64,000 bases of DNA from Epiperipatus broadwayi (Eukaryota > Onychophora > Udeonychophora > Euonychophora > Peripatidae). The stretch spans positions 3,327,127 through 3,391,126 of the forward strand of contig JAQFVV010006272.1 of NCBI GenBank assembly GCA_028023455.1. The letters are read 5' to 3'. A program made the translations under genes and the position numbers. The notes under the pieces are model-generated. The model was not told the DNA's origin, made no database searches, and saw only the letters and a list, made by a program, of their open reading frames with translations. Shown here in pieces: positions 24,403-36,900 of this stretch (within the stretch, counting starts at the first letter, position 1; the number at the start of each line of letters is the position of its first letter).

Positions 24403-25155
24403 TTATATAACTGATTTAAGGAAAATAGGACACACTTATTCATCCATGAACAGAAAAGTCAACAAATTTTTCTATAAAATAAACCACAACCACAAGAAAG
24501 AAAACAAACCAAGAATCTTAATCCCATACGTTCACTCTTGGTTCAAATATGAGGCAGATAAAAGAAAAAATCTCATCAATTATATAACTGATTTAAGAAA
24601 AATAGGACACATTCATTCATTCATCAACAGAAAAGTCAACAAATTTTTCTATAAAATAAACCACAACCATAAGAAAAAAAACAAACCAAGAATTTTAATC
24701 CCATACGTTCACTCTATAGCTAAAAGCCTTATCAACTATCATGTGACTTTGAAGTTGCTTTCCATTCACCTCCCAACACCAATAGACTGATAAATAATAC
24801 CAAAGACAGGATCAAACCTGAACTCACCCCTCAAGTTGTGTACAAAATTACCTGCCCCCAAAGAAATTGTACGGCAACATATTACGGAGAGACCAAAACT
24901 AACATTGCCACCAGAGTAGCTCAACACTGATACCTTTACAATAAAACCAAAACAAAGTTTGAAGGTAATTTGATTTTTGTCGAACACGAGAGAAACTCTG
25001 GACATGCTTTTCTACCTACCACAGCCAGTGTCGTTTGCTCTGAAACAAACGACACCAAACATAAAGTTAGGGAAGCTTACTTCATTGCAGCTGACCCATC
25101 GGCAATCAACAGAAGAGAGGCCTGCTATTCCCTATCTTGTAAATGGTCCACGTAA
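24379..25155 (+). pseudogene. Penelope family B GIY-YIG region, right arm
   Basis: Same coding region as the left arm, on the plus strand. The linker segment YEADKRKNLINYITDLRK through RILIPYVHS occurs twice in tandem (24379-24540 and 24541-24720), so this copy carries an internal duplication of about 55 codons. The endonuclease region starts near 24838 (VYKITCPQRNC). A stop replaces Arg after VAQH (24926-24930), and a frameshift lies near 24735. Confidence 0.8.
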
Positions 25156-25328
25156 CATCTGCACATAAATTTGCATAAAATTTACATAGTTTTACAGTTA
25201 TTAACAGAATAACTCGCCATGAATATGGGACTGTAGACTGTCCCGAGCGCTTGGCAGTAAACAATTCTAACAATTTATTAATAGCTTCATTACCTGTGCA
25301 CAGAGCACATATATATATATATATTAAT

Positions 25329-25341
25329 TTAAAGATAAATA
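25329..25341 (+). repeat. Target-site duplication, right copy
   Basis: TTAAAGATAAATA, identical to 23532-23544. Confidence 0.85.
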
Positions 25342-26590
25342 ATAATTCCATTATTTCCTACTCTTTTCATTTTTTTTATAGATTTAATTGCTTTCTCATC
25401 TTTCTTTTCAAATGCATGGCAATTCAGAAATGCTATAATTGTAGAGATATTTTATTTTCTTGTCGCAATTGTAGAGATACTTATTTATGATGCTATCATT
25501 CTTTTGTGATGCTGCTTTTGTTTTAATAATAGTTCTATCTTTTTATTGCTGAAATAACTTTTCTCCCAATATCCAAATGTTGTTTTATACTTTTGAAATT
25601 TATTCTCTTCTATAGCTATCTTGCCAATTAATAAATATATTTTATTATATTACTGTTGTTTTATTTTCTTTTTATGTTATGGAATTCTACATATTCAACA
25701 CATCCTAATGGATTATTTTTTTAAATGTTTTTATTGCTTCACACCTTGTCTTATTAGAAAATTTATTGCTATATTGTTCCATTTTCATTCCCTTTATCTT
25801 TGTTGCAGTTCTTAATAGAATGTCAATAATCTTCTTATTGATTAATTATCTTCAGTCTATTAATGTTTTAAAATGATTTATAAAATCTACTTTAAATTCA
25901 TTGGATATTTTTTATGATTACGAATGACAACTGTTAATACTCTCTTTATTAATAGTATTTGTGTTCTTAGTCTTGCATCAGCATATATCTTATATTTTAC
26001 TAATCAATGATAACTTCTTGTAATGGATCTATTAAAAATATTAAAATATTAAAGTCCATATTCTCCATTATTCAAAATATAATCCATTTTTATTTCAGTG
26101 CTTTCATATTCATGTCCATTTAGCATTTTATCCAGATAAAGAATTTATAATATACAGTTTTCCTCTTTTTTTGCAGCCTTCACAAATCTGTATCCTCTCA
26201 TATTTCTTTTACCATAATAAAATTTAAAGAACACCTATTTTCTTTCAATCATTTATCAATTTTTTCCATTAAAATCTCCTCTGAGAGATTTAAAATACTG
26301 TTTTGTCTGATGAAAGCATTTAGTACACCATATAAAAATCTTTTACTTCTTCATACCAATGAAAATTTACTGGGACATAAACCTGAATTATTTTCAATTG
26401 GTATATTTTATTAAGATGAATGGCTTATACAGTCATATGGTCCAATAAATAATTAATCTCCACACTGCTGTTCAACCACATTTTATTTGTAATCAGTCCC
26501 ATTTCATTTGTGCTTCCAATATATGTATATTTGTAATACAGTATATATTTATTTTTCCTTTCTTTTAACTTCACAAAGTTCCAACAAAAT
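25342..26590 (-). pseudogene. RTE LINE relic, endonuclease and start of RT
   Basis: The minus strand, read through stops, gives TNKMW, LKIIQVYVPV and EEVKDFY (apurinic-type endonuclease core) near 26400-26300, then RNMRGYRFVKAAK near 26190, ILNNGEYGL near 26050 and a worn DHRLVR site (YHLVKYKI) near 25985. Near 25350 it reads KRVGNNGIIIYL, where the family has GKAPGNDGI at the start of the RT fingers. It then runs straight into the Penelope insertion and continues at 23544. ORFs on the plus strand here are shadows. Confidence 0.78.
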
Positions 26591-26719
26591 TCCATCATTA
26601 CAATAAAGTGTGAATTACATAACTCAGATGATGAAAGATGTGATCCAAATAAAACATCAATGGAATACTTCTGTTAATTGCATATGGGTAATGATATAAT
26701 ACATTTATATATATATTAA

Positions 26720-28636
26720 TGGTCACTGAAAGAGTCTGAAGATTTCTTAACGTATCTGCACTACAAGAGCGCCATCTAGGCATTTGAACCTAGAAAAATT
26801 TATATAGTAGGCAGATATGTAAGTTAAGATTCAAAAAAAATTTTTATATATATTATTCTGACCGTTTGCCCAATGTCACTAGCTCATAGAGTAGCAGAGA
26901 TTTAAACATTTTTTATAAGTTTTAATAGATTTATTCTCAAAATATATTAATTATTTAAAACAATAAAATAAAAGAAGCCACTGCCAGTAATTAACACACA
27001 AATAGATTTTATTAATGCACATTTAAAATTGAGGAATAAATTTATTTTTAGATTTTAACATTAATTTTTTTAAATTTAAATTACTATTTTAAATAGACCA
27101 CACAGATGGATATTTAAATTATTATTTTACTTTAGCATGTTGAGTATAGATAGGCTACATAGATTCTTTTCCACTTAAAACTTATCAAAACATTCATTCA
27201 ATCTCAGACTAAAAGTTCGTAGTCAACCCAATGTCAGCTTTCAGATATATAGTCACAATCAATGTAATATGAAGATACTAGCATAAAACCATGCTGACAG
27301 GAATGTGCATCTGACAGTGTGATATTATTTGAAGGAAATGATCCATGTCCAGAACAGGAATGTACATCTGTCTGACTAAGGAATCATGTATATAATCTTT
27401 TTAAAGAGTGCTACATATGAGGCAGAGCAGTCTTTCTGCCAACTTATAAATGCCTGTCCATAGAGCTAGAAGGGGTCAATGGCGCAGGAAATACATCTGC
27501 GACCATTTCAACAATATGACTGCCTCTTTGGGGTCATGCATTCAGTTGGGCACATTGCCCTGTATGCTAAACACACTTCACATTACATTAATATAAACAC
27601 CCATATATCCCTCCACAAACATTGTCCTAACTACGAAACAAATAGCCTGAAATTAACCCCTTTAAAATAAACATAAACAAATTTAACGAATCTATATAGC
27701 TATCCATCCCAACTTAAATTAAAATACATTATAGTTATAACATAACACACACACACACACACACAAAAAAGAAATGGAAATGATTGCTTAAACATCTGCA
27801 TAAAAAATATTAATAATTGAATTTGCATTCTTTAAGTCAGATAAGAGTTCTTATTTTCAGCTATTAATTGCAATTTTAGAAAAGTTGTTATTAGATAGAC
27901 ACAAGAGTTCATACTTTACAGATTGAGTAGATTTAAAAGTCCATCTTCATGATTACTTTCGTAGATTTTGTTCTTCTTTGAAACGAAACCACTACTTGCC
28001 ATGCATTTGGTCAGGAACTGTCATCCAGAGGCCTCAGTTGGTTGTCTGGAAAATTAAATTTATTGCAGACTTCCACATTCGTGAAAATCTGCAATATAGC
28101 TAGTTATAACGATCTATTATAGTCAGCTCTCAGATAACAATTATAATAATCCTTTGGCTTTTATATTTTTATTAGTCTCTTATCATCCAATCTTTGGATT
28201 CAACCAGCAAGACGTCGCTAATCCTTTCGTGTTTCAGTTATGGTCCATGCTGTCATTTTCGTGCTTGCATTGGTCATTTAATTTCTTTGTATTTTCTTAC
28301 CATTTAATTTATTTTAAGTACCTCAAGGGTTAGTTTGATTTTGAACAATTATTTAATTAATAAAACAATCATTTCCATTTTCTAAGATTATAGAAATCAA
28401 CATTATTTCTATTTTTAAAATATCAATCTTTATATTTTTACTTTTTTACAAAAAAAAATACTTTCAAATACTTTTTCTTAAAATAGTTTAAGTTTTCCAT
28501 CTGCGCGACAATATATATATTAAACAACTTTTACTTTTCAGTTTTTAAGTTTTTTTCTTTTTAATAAATCAATTTTATTTACGATCTTTTTATTTTCATT
28601 TTAAAATAATGTGACGGAATATTATATTCCATTACA
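26720..28636 (-). mobile_element. Solo-LTR-like repeat, copy 3
   Basis: On the minus strand it starts TGTAATGGAATATAAT (28636) and ends AGTGACCA (26720), with matches to copies 1 and 2 along its length (for example GTAGGCAGATATGTAAGTTAAG near 26805, and the CTCAAGGGTTAGTTTGA region near 28325). A TATAAAAG box lies near 28160 (minus) with GACGTC near 28210. A CA microsatellite (27744-27764) lies inside. The ORF at 27479-27670 is not conserved in the sister copies. Confidence 0.6.
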
Positions 28637-28709
28637 ATATATATACTTCTTATATTTAACATTTAAATACAAGTATATTATATATACTTTTAAGTTAGAT
28701 GTAATTAGA

Positions 28710-28960
28710 GGGGATTTGAAGCCAGATTTTCAAGCTTACATCATCCACTCCATCTTATTTAACTAATACACATGACCACATACTTATCAAAAAGATAAAT
28801 GATCTCCCAATATACATATTTTATGCTGAACCAGCACTCATCAGATGGTCCAGATCATCTTCCACACACATATAATTAATGCTCAGTTTATATAAAGATA
28901 GCAAATCTTTAATCTTTAATAGTCAGACTTTAACTTCTCCAGAAATTTTAATTACTTTTA
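28710..28960 (-). mobile_element. Family A retrozyme fragment
   Basis: Minus-strand partial monomer that begins in AGGGGATTTGAAGCC (28708) and carries the hammerhead motif, then the CACACATATA tract and ATGCTCAGTTTATAT. It matches 46790-47000 and 62915-63110. About half of the 475-bp monomer is present. Confidence 0.7.
28805..28850 (-). ncRNA. Hammerhead motif, family A
   Basis: Minus strand: CTGATGA intact (28838-28844), stem II GTGCTG-GTT-CAGCAT, then AAAA in place of GAAA, a short AT stem III and ATTGGG. Stem I is weakened by a T-T mismatch at its first pair. Likely inactive in this copy. Confidence 0.55.
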
Positions 28961-29008
28961 TGTGCTATATTAATGAAGTCTTTTGTAAGCTTTAACATTT
29001 TATGATTT

Positions 29009-29020
29009 CCCCCCCCCCCC
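29009..29020. repeat. Poly-C run
   Basis: Twelve consecutive C residues, striking in such AT-rich DNA. Confidence 0.9.
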
Positions 29021-29321
29021 GATCAAATCCAAATAAGTTTTTCTTTGTGCAAGCACTTACAGGTCTTTGCTTTTCTTTAAAATTTTAACTCAATTTTTTT
29101 TTCATCTATTAACTCTGTCCATTGCAAAAATGTGTTTAAAATTACTGTATTTCAATTAAGAAAAGTGTTCCAAGAGAAGACACAATTTTATAGCACACAA
29201 ATATTGATCTCATGTGTATATTTCACTTGACAGTGATTCCTTTTAAAACCCAATTAAGTTGTTTTTATTATATACTTTCAATTATATATATATGTTCAAT
29301 TCAGTGAGAATATATATATCG

Positions 29322-29502
29322 GTAAAAATCAGTCAACACTTACAGAATCCCAATATCAATAACAAACAACAATTTTAAACTGTTGTCAAGGCAACCTCCT
29401 TTTAACAATAAAACTGGAATAAAGATTGCCTTGACAACAGTTTGAAATTGTTGATTGTTATTGATGATGGGATTGTTTAAGTGTTGATTGGTTTTTAATG
29501 AT
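29322..29502. mobile_element. Small foldback element
   Basis: Arms at about 29322-29394 and 29426-29502 are inverted copies (core TTGTCAAGGCAA against TTGCCTTGACAA) around a 31-bp loop. The minus-strand ORF across it is a by-product of the palindrome. Confidence 0.7.
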
Positions 29503-32500
29503 TTCTTACAAACCCATTTAACCTTGACCATTATTACACTTATATATATATATATATGGTAATGGTAAATTTTCCCCTGTCTAATATTTACATATTTATA
29601 TATAGATAAAAGATAGGCTAGAATTGGAATATTATATTAAAGATATATACACCTGTGTCTCGTTTTATGCAGTAGATAGGTTCCTCAGAAAATGTGCACA
29701 AAAGAATTCACACAAAAATAAACATAACTTACCTTAAAAAATGAGGGATAGGTTCCCATAATTTTCGGAAATTGGCATAAAAGCAAAGCAACAAGGAAAA
29801 ATTACTTTAAAATTTGCATTAAAAAAATAAGAAAATAAAGTATGACTAATAAAAAATTTCAAATATATGAAAAAAATTAATATAAGACAAACTTTTTTTT
29901 GCTTTTTTTATTAACTACAGTATTTAATTTTACATTTATTCATACATATTTTAATCATTTGTTTGTGAACTAGTAAGAAATCAGATTCGTGACATGTTGT
30001 GCCACTTCCAGTTTTGTGCTGTTTCTATATTTAAAAAAAAATGAGATCTAAATCAAAACAAAAAGATTAGACATTATCATTCGAAAGATTATTTTCAGTT
30101 TATAAAATCAATAAAATCTTCACTATTATTTATTTTAAAAATCTAAAAACATATTTATTTCTGTTAATATTTAACAAAATATGTTTTAAAGTTTAAAATT
30201 TTTGAATATTTATTGCAATATTTTTATATGTATGTATAAATCTATTATTATTATTTACTCATTAGTATAAATAGGTTATTTACAAAGAAGCTAAGATCCT
30301 AAATGCAGTTTCAAGCCATATTAATGTAAGCTGCTAATATAACGTTATATTTTTGAAAGAAAAAAAAAGTATTTCAAGTCAAAATAAGTTATTAATAATT
30401 TATTGATATCCAATAAATATAGTGAAATATGAAGGATATAAAGAAGAAACATGAGTCACATAATTTCAAAATTGCATTAAAATAATCTGCATAAAATGAA
30501 ATCGACCAAGTGTATATGTGAATAAATTGAATGAATAACAGAATTCAAATAATAAAAAGTTTTTAATAATAATACTAATTAATGGGATGATGATGATGAT
30601 TAATGCTCCAAATAGTATTTTATTTGTTTTATATTTCAATAATAAGCAACTTCAGTGTCAAACTTCATTAAAAAAGAGAAAGTTTATTTAGAATATTAGT
30701 GGAATAATGATGATCATCAATGCAAATTATTATTGTGTCATCCCAACATATTTCTCAGTGATTTGCATGTTATCGCAAGATTGTGAAAAATTATAAATAA
30801 ACATATTTGTATTTTGATCATAATGCTTGAACTAAATTACTCAAACCAACACATGCATTACCCAAAACAATAATTTAAAAATTTATTAACAATGAAAAAA
30901 AAATGTCAGTTGATTACATATACTGATGATTGTGACTATGGATAACACCAAATATATCCTAATATTTTCATTTTTATGTTTAAAGCCTCTTTAATGTTAT
31001 ACCATGAACATTTTATTGGTAAAATATTTTAAGTCATAAACCATGATTTTTCAGATATTTCTTTTTTCCATCTTGTTTGTAGTTACAGTCTTTGTCATAA
31101 TTCACTTGGTGAGTAGATTTCTTCTTTGTACAAGCTGTTGACTTGAATTGTATTACAGAAGCATGGTGACATAGTATATCAATAGATCTATGTCAATTTG
31201 TCAGGCATATCTTTTTTTCTTTACTAGCATCATAGAGGATATTGCAAGCTGGTTTCATTGGCTTCAGCATTATTTTTTGAATCAGACCGTATACTTATGG
31301 TCTTCTAACTGATGTGCCATCTTTTTGCCTAGCATTGCATTATAAAAAATCTGCTACTGAAGGCAAACATTATTATAGCTATTATGATTGTGAGAATTAA
31401 AAATTACTTTATTGCGGACAATAATCTTCAGCTATAGAAATTGCAATTTTTTTTGTATCGGCAGTAGAGTTTCTTCTTTATACAGTTTAACATGACTTTA
31501 AAGTATAACTTGCAATCTTGAATCAGGATAGCATTCTAATAGAAATCAGCTATGAAACAAAATCAACATCAGAATAAAAAATTGTATAATATTATTGAAT
31601 TTTAAATGACCCTTTTTATACCTTTCTGTTATCTTTCTAGCTCCTATCTACATCACTTTCCAGCAATCAAACCATAATGTAAGCCTTCAGATATGTTTTT
31701 TACCCAACTGCCTATATCACTTTCTAGTACTCAACCATAATATAAATCTCTCAGACCCCCAGTAAAATATACCATTGTTCTCTTCAAAAACATGTGGGAG
31801 GAGGGGAAATAAATTTCTATACAATATACTATAATGTAGAAAAAAAAATTGTTTTTCATCCACCCTTATTACAAAAGCAAAAAATCTTTGCTTCTGTGCT
31901 TCTAATCTCTCCAATATCATTAATTCATAATTTTTAACCTTAGATTTGAATTCAGTATTCAATTTACCACAAGAATCGATAAGATTTTATTTACAAATTA
32001 ATTCAAAATAAGCAACACCAAGATGTATTTTAAAATTGATTCATGGTTCCAAGTACTTTTTTTTTGTAATCTCATTTTTTATTATATTAATGATCAATAA
32101 CATTCATTATATGTACATTGATAATTTTTTCCTTTTAATCTCATGGGCAATTTTTTTTAATTTATGGGTATATGCATGCATACACACACATTGTTGTTCA
32201 AATCTTTATTTATTAATTCATATAAGTTTATGCATAAATTGCCTTTCCCCATACACAATAAATATTTAGTAATTTTGTCAAATGCATAAATAGACTTTCG
32301 TTTACTTTTTTAGGCAATTTATTCTAATGGCACACAATAAAGCAGTTTGTCCTTTTTTTTTATTATTTCTTTTTGCCGTATTTTAGCCTTAACAAATATG
32401 GGCCTCACTCAAGTTGATATGTTTATATATCCACTTATTTTAAAAAGGAGATAATGGGACAATGTAACTTTCCATTTCTCATTTGCATATTGATCAACAC

Positions 32501-32927
32501 ACTTTTAATTTATATCCATTTCTTTAATTGTTTTGTAATTTCCATTTCTTTTATTTATAATGTTTTACATGGCACATATTTCTACAATGTTCAGAGAGTT
32601 GTTTATCATTATGTACCATAGAGATAAGTGGCATAGAGAATTCATAGAATTACTACTCTGGGATTCACAAAAATTCTATCATATGTCATTAAGATGTATA
32701 ATGCATGGACCCAAGAATAATCATCTCCACTTGATATCTTTTAAGCTATTTGCAACATATCATCATAAAATGAAGTCTTGCTATTTTTGAGTCTTATAGG
32801 CTAATATAATAAACACAGATAAACTGCACCTTGCTTCCTCTGAGTCTTACAGGTGAGTTCATTACTTAACAAAGAGAATGTATGTAAATAAACTCTTTAT
32901 TTTATATAGTGCAATGTTTATAAACTG
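29503..32927. other. AT-rich DNA, no named feature
   Basis: Short ORFs only. The minus-strand one at 31717-31962 (81 codons, Lys/Glu-rich start, aromatic end) is the most protein-like, but I do not recognise it. A run of GATGATGATG lies at 30588-30600. No repeat relation to other parts of the window was noticed. Confidence 0.4.
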
Positions 32928-33109
32928 TAATATTAATAATCAGCATTAAGCTATTGCACATGCACTTTGTAGATTTTTAACTATAAATGAATACTCCCAC
33001 TTCAAACACAAGATAATTCATTCTATCTTTTCCAAAGTAGGAGTATTTATTTATAGTTAAAAATCTACAAAGTGCACGTGCAATAGCTTAATGCTGATTA
33101 TTAATATTA
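32928..33109. mobile_element. Small foldback element
   Basis: About 72-bp arms (32928-32999 and 33037-33109) are nearly perfect inverted copies, starting TAATATTAATAATCAGC and its complement, with a 37-bp loop. Hairpin MITE by structure. Confidence 0.75.
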
Positions 33110-33529
33110 ATAAAGAGAAGAAAAAATGTGTTGTGACAGCACAAGATGATATCATCTTCTCTATCACATAATAACATAGTGTCTGATGTACATGATCAAA
33201 TCTCATTACCTTCTCCACAGCAAACCTATCTATATGCACTGTACTAGTAATTTATTTAATTATCTGTAAAAAATCATTTTATCTCTTCTGGTTTATACGT
33301 TGCATAACTTTTTTATCTTCATTATTTGTAAACATCCTGCTTGTTTTCTAGCATGCTAGTAATCTCTTCTTTTACTTATCTTTCATTTTAAGATTAATTT
33401 TCCTAAATGTCATATGTTTTATCTTTTGCAAATATTACAAGTACTTTGCTTTTCCTTAAAATATTTCTCTTTCAACAAGTCCAACATCAACAGGAAACAA
33501 ACCAGCTTTTATTTTTCCAATGTTAAGTT

Positions 33530-35170
33530 TTACATAAGTCTAGAAACTCCATCAGTGATGAAGGAGTCTTCATCTGAGTGGCTTTGAAATATTTCCTGGG
33601 TCACTGCTGTTTTCTTCATGATAGTTTGGATTCCATTCTCTTCATTTTTTGTGTCAGCTTCTGTTTCTCTTCTAGTAAAATTTTCTGAGTGTAGTAAATT
33701 ATCTAGAGATATTCCTAAAGTGTCTTGTTTTCTTGGGCTAGGAAGGCTTCTAGAATAGTGTATTGTACACTTTCTATTGTTGGAACTACAGCTTGTTTTT
33801 CTTCCACCATCTCTAGGGTTGATATTTTTAGTCATCTTTGAACTTCATGCAACCATTAGAAGCAGTGTTCTTTCTAGTTGATTGCTGGTTTAACGTGATA
33901 AACTTGATTTCTTCATCCTGATTTTAGTAGCTCATGTTGACAGCATTTAAGAACGCTGCTACTTCCTTGATGGTTTTTCAGTCTGTGCTTATGACCATCT
34001 GCTTGACACAAAAACGTAAATTGTGATGGATAATTCTGATGATATGACTCTCTGTCATGCCACATGCAGATAGTGTTTTTAATTAAGTTTCACCCCCTTT
34101 TATGTGTAATTGTTAATGCATAATCTGATATTTGATGGTTTATTATCACTCTTCAGATCAGAAATTATTTTGGAGCTTATCCCTGTATGCAGGATGGATT
34201 TGCTTCTTTATCAAAAAGCTCCACCACTCTTTGGTGGGTCCCTGTAAATTATTATAGGCAATAATGACTTGTTTCTCTGAGCTGGTTCAATTCAAAATAG
34301 TTTTCTAAACTATCAAGATGGTTTTCTGTACATCTCTCTTGTCTCATCTCTGGAGGACTGAATTTTTAAAAATTGGTTTATGCAACTCATAGTTTCATAA
34401 TTTCTATACTATTCTTTAATGACTGTGCTTTTATGATTTTCTTTTGATTTCATATATTTTGTGTCACTTTTATTTACTTTTTTAATTTCTTGTATTGCTT
34501 CAATAACCCAATTTCTTGTGTTCTCTTTCATTTTCATGTAACCCTTTTTATATCATTCCTAGTAACAGCTGACTGACTTTTCTGGATTATCTCTTGCATG
34601 TTTATGAGTTGTTTTGTTCCTTTAATAACACATCTTGCATTTGATATTCATCTTCTTTCTGTTCTTAATTCGATTTTTTTCTAATCTTCATTTATAATCT
34701 GCACAGTTTGCTTTTGTTTAATTTCACAGTACTCCACAGATTTGTGAACTGTTTTTTCTATATTCATATATAATTTTCTTTCCAAGACTCCATTTTCTGT
34801 TGTACTTGTTTATTTATTTGACTTATTATTTCCACCTTCAAAATGTTTATGGTATACTGTACACCATCAAACTTTTATTTTATTTCTTGATATATTTCTT
34901 GATGTTTTAGATGCATCTGTTTAAATTCTGAATGCATATATTTATTCATTTTTCTCTCTACCATCCTGTTTGTTTTTTTTCATGGTTTTATTGGATCTCT
35001 TCAACTTTTTGTTTCATCTCTTTATATTTTGAATGTATTTCTTCATTTTTATACACTTCTTCAAGTTTTTTCATAAATGTACACTTCTTTTTTATAGGAA
35101 ATGTGGCTGGTTTCTCTTCTCCCTGCATTTGCACTGTTGAAATTTCTTTTTTGCACAATTGATTCTGGGT
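33530..35170 (-). pseudogene. gag: LTR-retrotransposon gag-like relic
   Basis: The minus-strand reading from about 35160 begins with a Lys/Glu-rich, probably coiled-coil segment (KKLEEVYKNEEIHSKYKEM). Then come LDSLENYFELNQLRE near 34300, LQGPTKEWWSFL near 34230, a CGMTESHIIRIIHHNLR block near 34050 and IKEVAAFLNAVNMSY near 33950. This order fits a Ty3/gypsy-type capsid (YF..N, TxxWW, then helices). The last part, 33530-33835, is an open 101-codon Ser/Arg-rich tail. Stops and frameshifts occur throughout. No pol follows downstream, so it is an isolated fragment. It might belong to the same superfamily as the 12.9-14.3 kb pol relic, but that cannot be shown. Confidence 0.5.
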
Positions 35171-35259
35171 TTAATGGTTATACAGATTTTAATGTTAGTG
35201 AATCATAATAATTTGACCAAGGTATTTGTAGTTGTTAACTTAACTCATCATTATCAATC

Positions 35260-36900
35260 TTTATTTTTACTTTTTGAGAAAATTGATTAGACTTTTTAAC
35301 ATTTACCTTTAACATTTACTTTTAGTCTTATTTCTTACTTTCATCTAATAACTATTGCAACATATCTTGAAGCTCTAAAGCATTATTTAAAAAAAAAACT
35401 GCTTCATCTGAAAATTCTAAATGACTTAAATAATCTCCATTTACTTTTACTTCTTTAGCTTCCCATTTTAATCAACAAAATACTTCTACAAAAAGTTTTG
35501 GAAATATGAAGTCATCCTATCCTACACCCTTTTCAATTATAATATTTTTGGCATTATTATGTAGTCTAATAATTGTTGTTGCATTTTTATAATTATTATT
35601 CAGAATATGATAATACCCTGCATCTATATACCTGGATAATCCAATGCTTTAATCATTGAAGAAATGCTCATTGCATCAAATACATTTTCATAACCTACAA
35701 ATTAATTATAATGGCAACTTATATTAATTTGGTCCATTCTATAATTTCCCTCAATACTTGGATATTAATAACTTTTATATTACATTCAAAATCCAAAATT
35801 TGCTGTTGATGAATTGTAATTGTTTTAGTAAATAAATTTTATAGAGATTGATAAGTCTGTAATTTCTAATATTTTTTTATCATCCCTTTAAAATATTAAT
35901 ATTAATACTACATTTTTTCAGTATTCTGATAAATGTTTAACATTTAGACATTTGGTATATAATTTTGCCAAAACTGTTCTATTTCTTCACCTGCTTCTTT
36001 TAAGATATCAATTATAATTCCATCATTACCTGGAGCTTTCCCCATCTTTATAAATTTAATTGTATGTCTGACTTCTCCATTTAAAGTTTTGGACATTTCA
36101 GAAGATATAGTAGTTGTAGAATATACTTTTTTGTGTTATTGATAGATAATTCTTGACAGAACCCTTTCTATACATTTCACGATGTCATCTTTCTTTTCTT
36201 ATTACAGACTAATACCAAAATGTTGTTTTACATTATTGAGACTTTTATTTTTTTCTACAATTTTCTTTGCTAATTCACAATTATACTTTTGCACTATTTT
36301 ACAAAATTTGAGATATCAATTCTTTCTAATGCATAATTTTTATATATTTTCATGTGCATTCTTTTCTTCATAAATTGTCATCTCAGTAGAAATTTTATTG
36401 GTCAATTGCTGCTTTTTTTTGTAACAGCTGTCTTTGTTGCAGTTTTTAAAAGTATATCACTTATCTGGTTCATTCAAATTTGAATCCTATCTCAAAATCT
36501 GTTAATATTTGAAAATCGTTTGTAAGTTCTAATTTAAATTCATTGGAATGATTCTGAAAATTAAAAATATCAACTGTCAATATTGTTTTTTTTAATAATA
36601 TTTGTCTCTTTGGTTTTGCATTAACAAATATCTTACATCTCACTAATCTATGATCACTTTCTGTGTTGAATTTATTAAAAACATTACAATTTTGAAATAC
36701 ATACTTTCTGTTAATCAAAATATAATACAATTCTGCTGTACTTTCATTTGGATGCTTCCATGTTGATTTCCTTTTAACATTTTTCTAAAAACAAAAAAAT
36801 AAAAGCAAACTCATAATGTAAAGTTTATTTTATTTTAGTTTTGCAAATTTCACAAATCTGTATTCTCTCTCATTTCTATCTAATTTTAATTCTATATAAT
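35260..36900 (-). pseudogene. RTE LINE relic, endonuclease C-part and RT
   Basis: The minus strand gives NEREYRFVKFAKL near 36870, STWKHPNES near 36760, ELYYILINRKYVFQNC and DHRLVRCKIFVN (36590-36730, the endonuclease SDH-type site), then KMGKAPGNDGIIIDILKEAG near 36040-35990 (RT fingers). A stretch with stops follows, then GDYLSHLEFSDEAVFF at 35400-35450. There the catalytic FADD motif reads FSDE, so the second Asp is lost. ELQDMLQ-LLDESKK follows. The segment is similar in order and wording to the relics at 19.1 kb and 23-26.6 kb, so they belong to one RTE family. Confidence 0.85.

Larger units (their letters stand above)
23545..25328. mobile_element. Penelope-like composite 1 (inverted dimer of 3' ends)
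   Basis: A palindrome centred near 24367. The left arm carries a minus-strand Penelope 3' end, the right arm a plus-strand one, with both tails (GTGCTCTGCACACAGG and complement) outward. It is flanked by a perfect 13-bp duplication. It starts GTTAAGATTTTACTTCATTAA, exactly as composite 2 does when that one is read on the minus strand (ending at 56459). The other border is a TA run. The right arm has an internal 160-170 bp duplication. It interrupts an RTE LINE. Confidence 0.85.

Noticed and set aside
31717-31962. Host gene exon (81-codon minus ORF)
   Set aside because: No motif, no neighbouring frames, and the length is compatible with chance.
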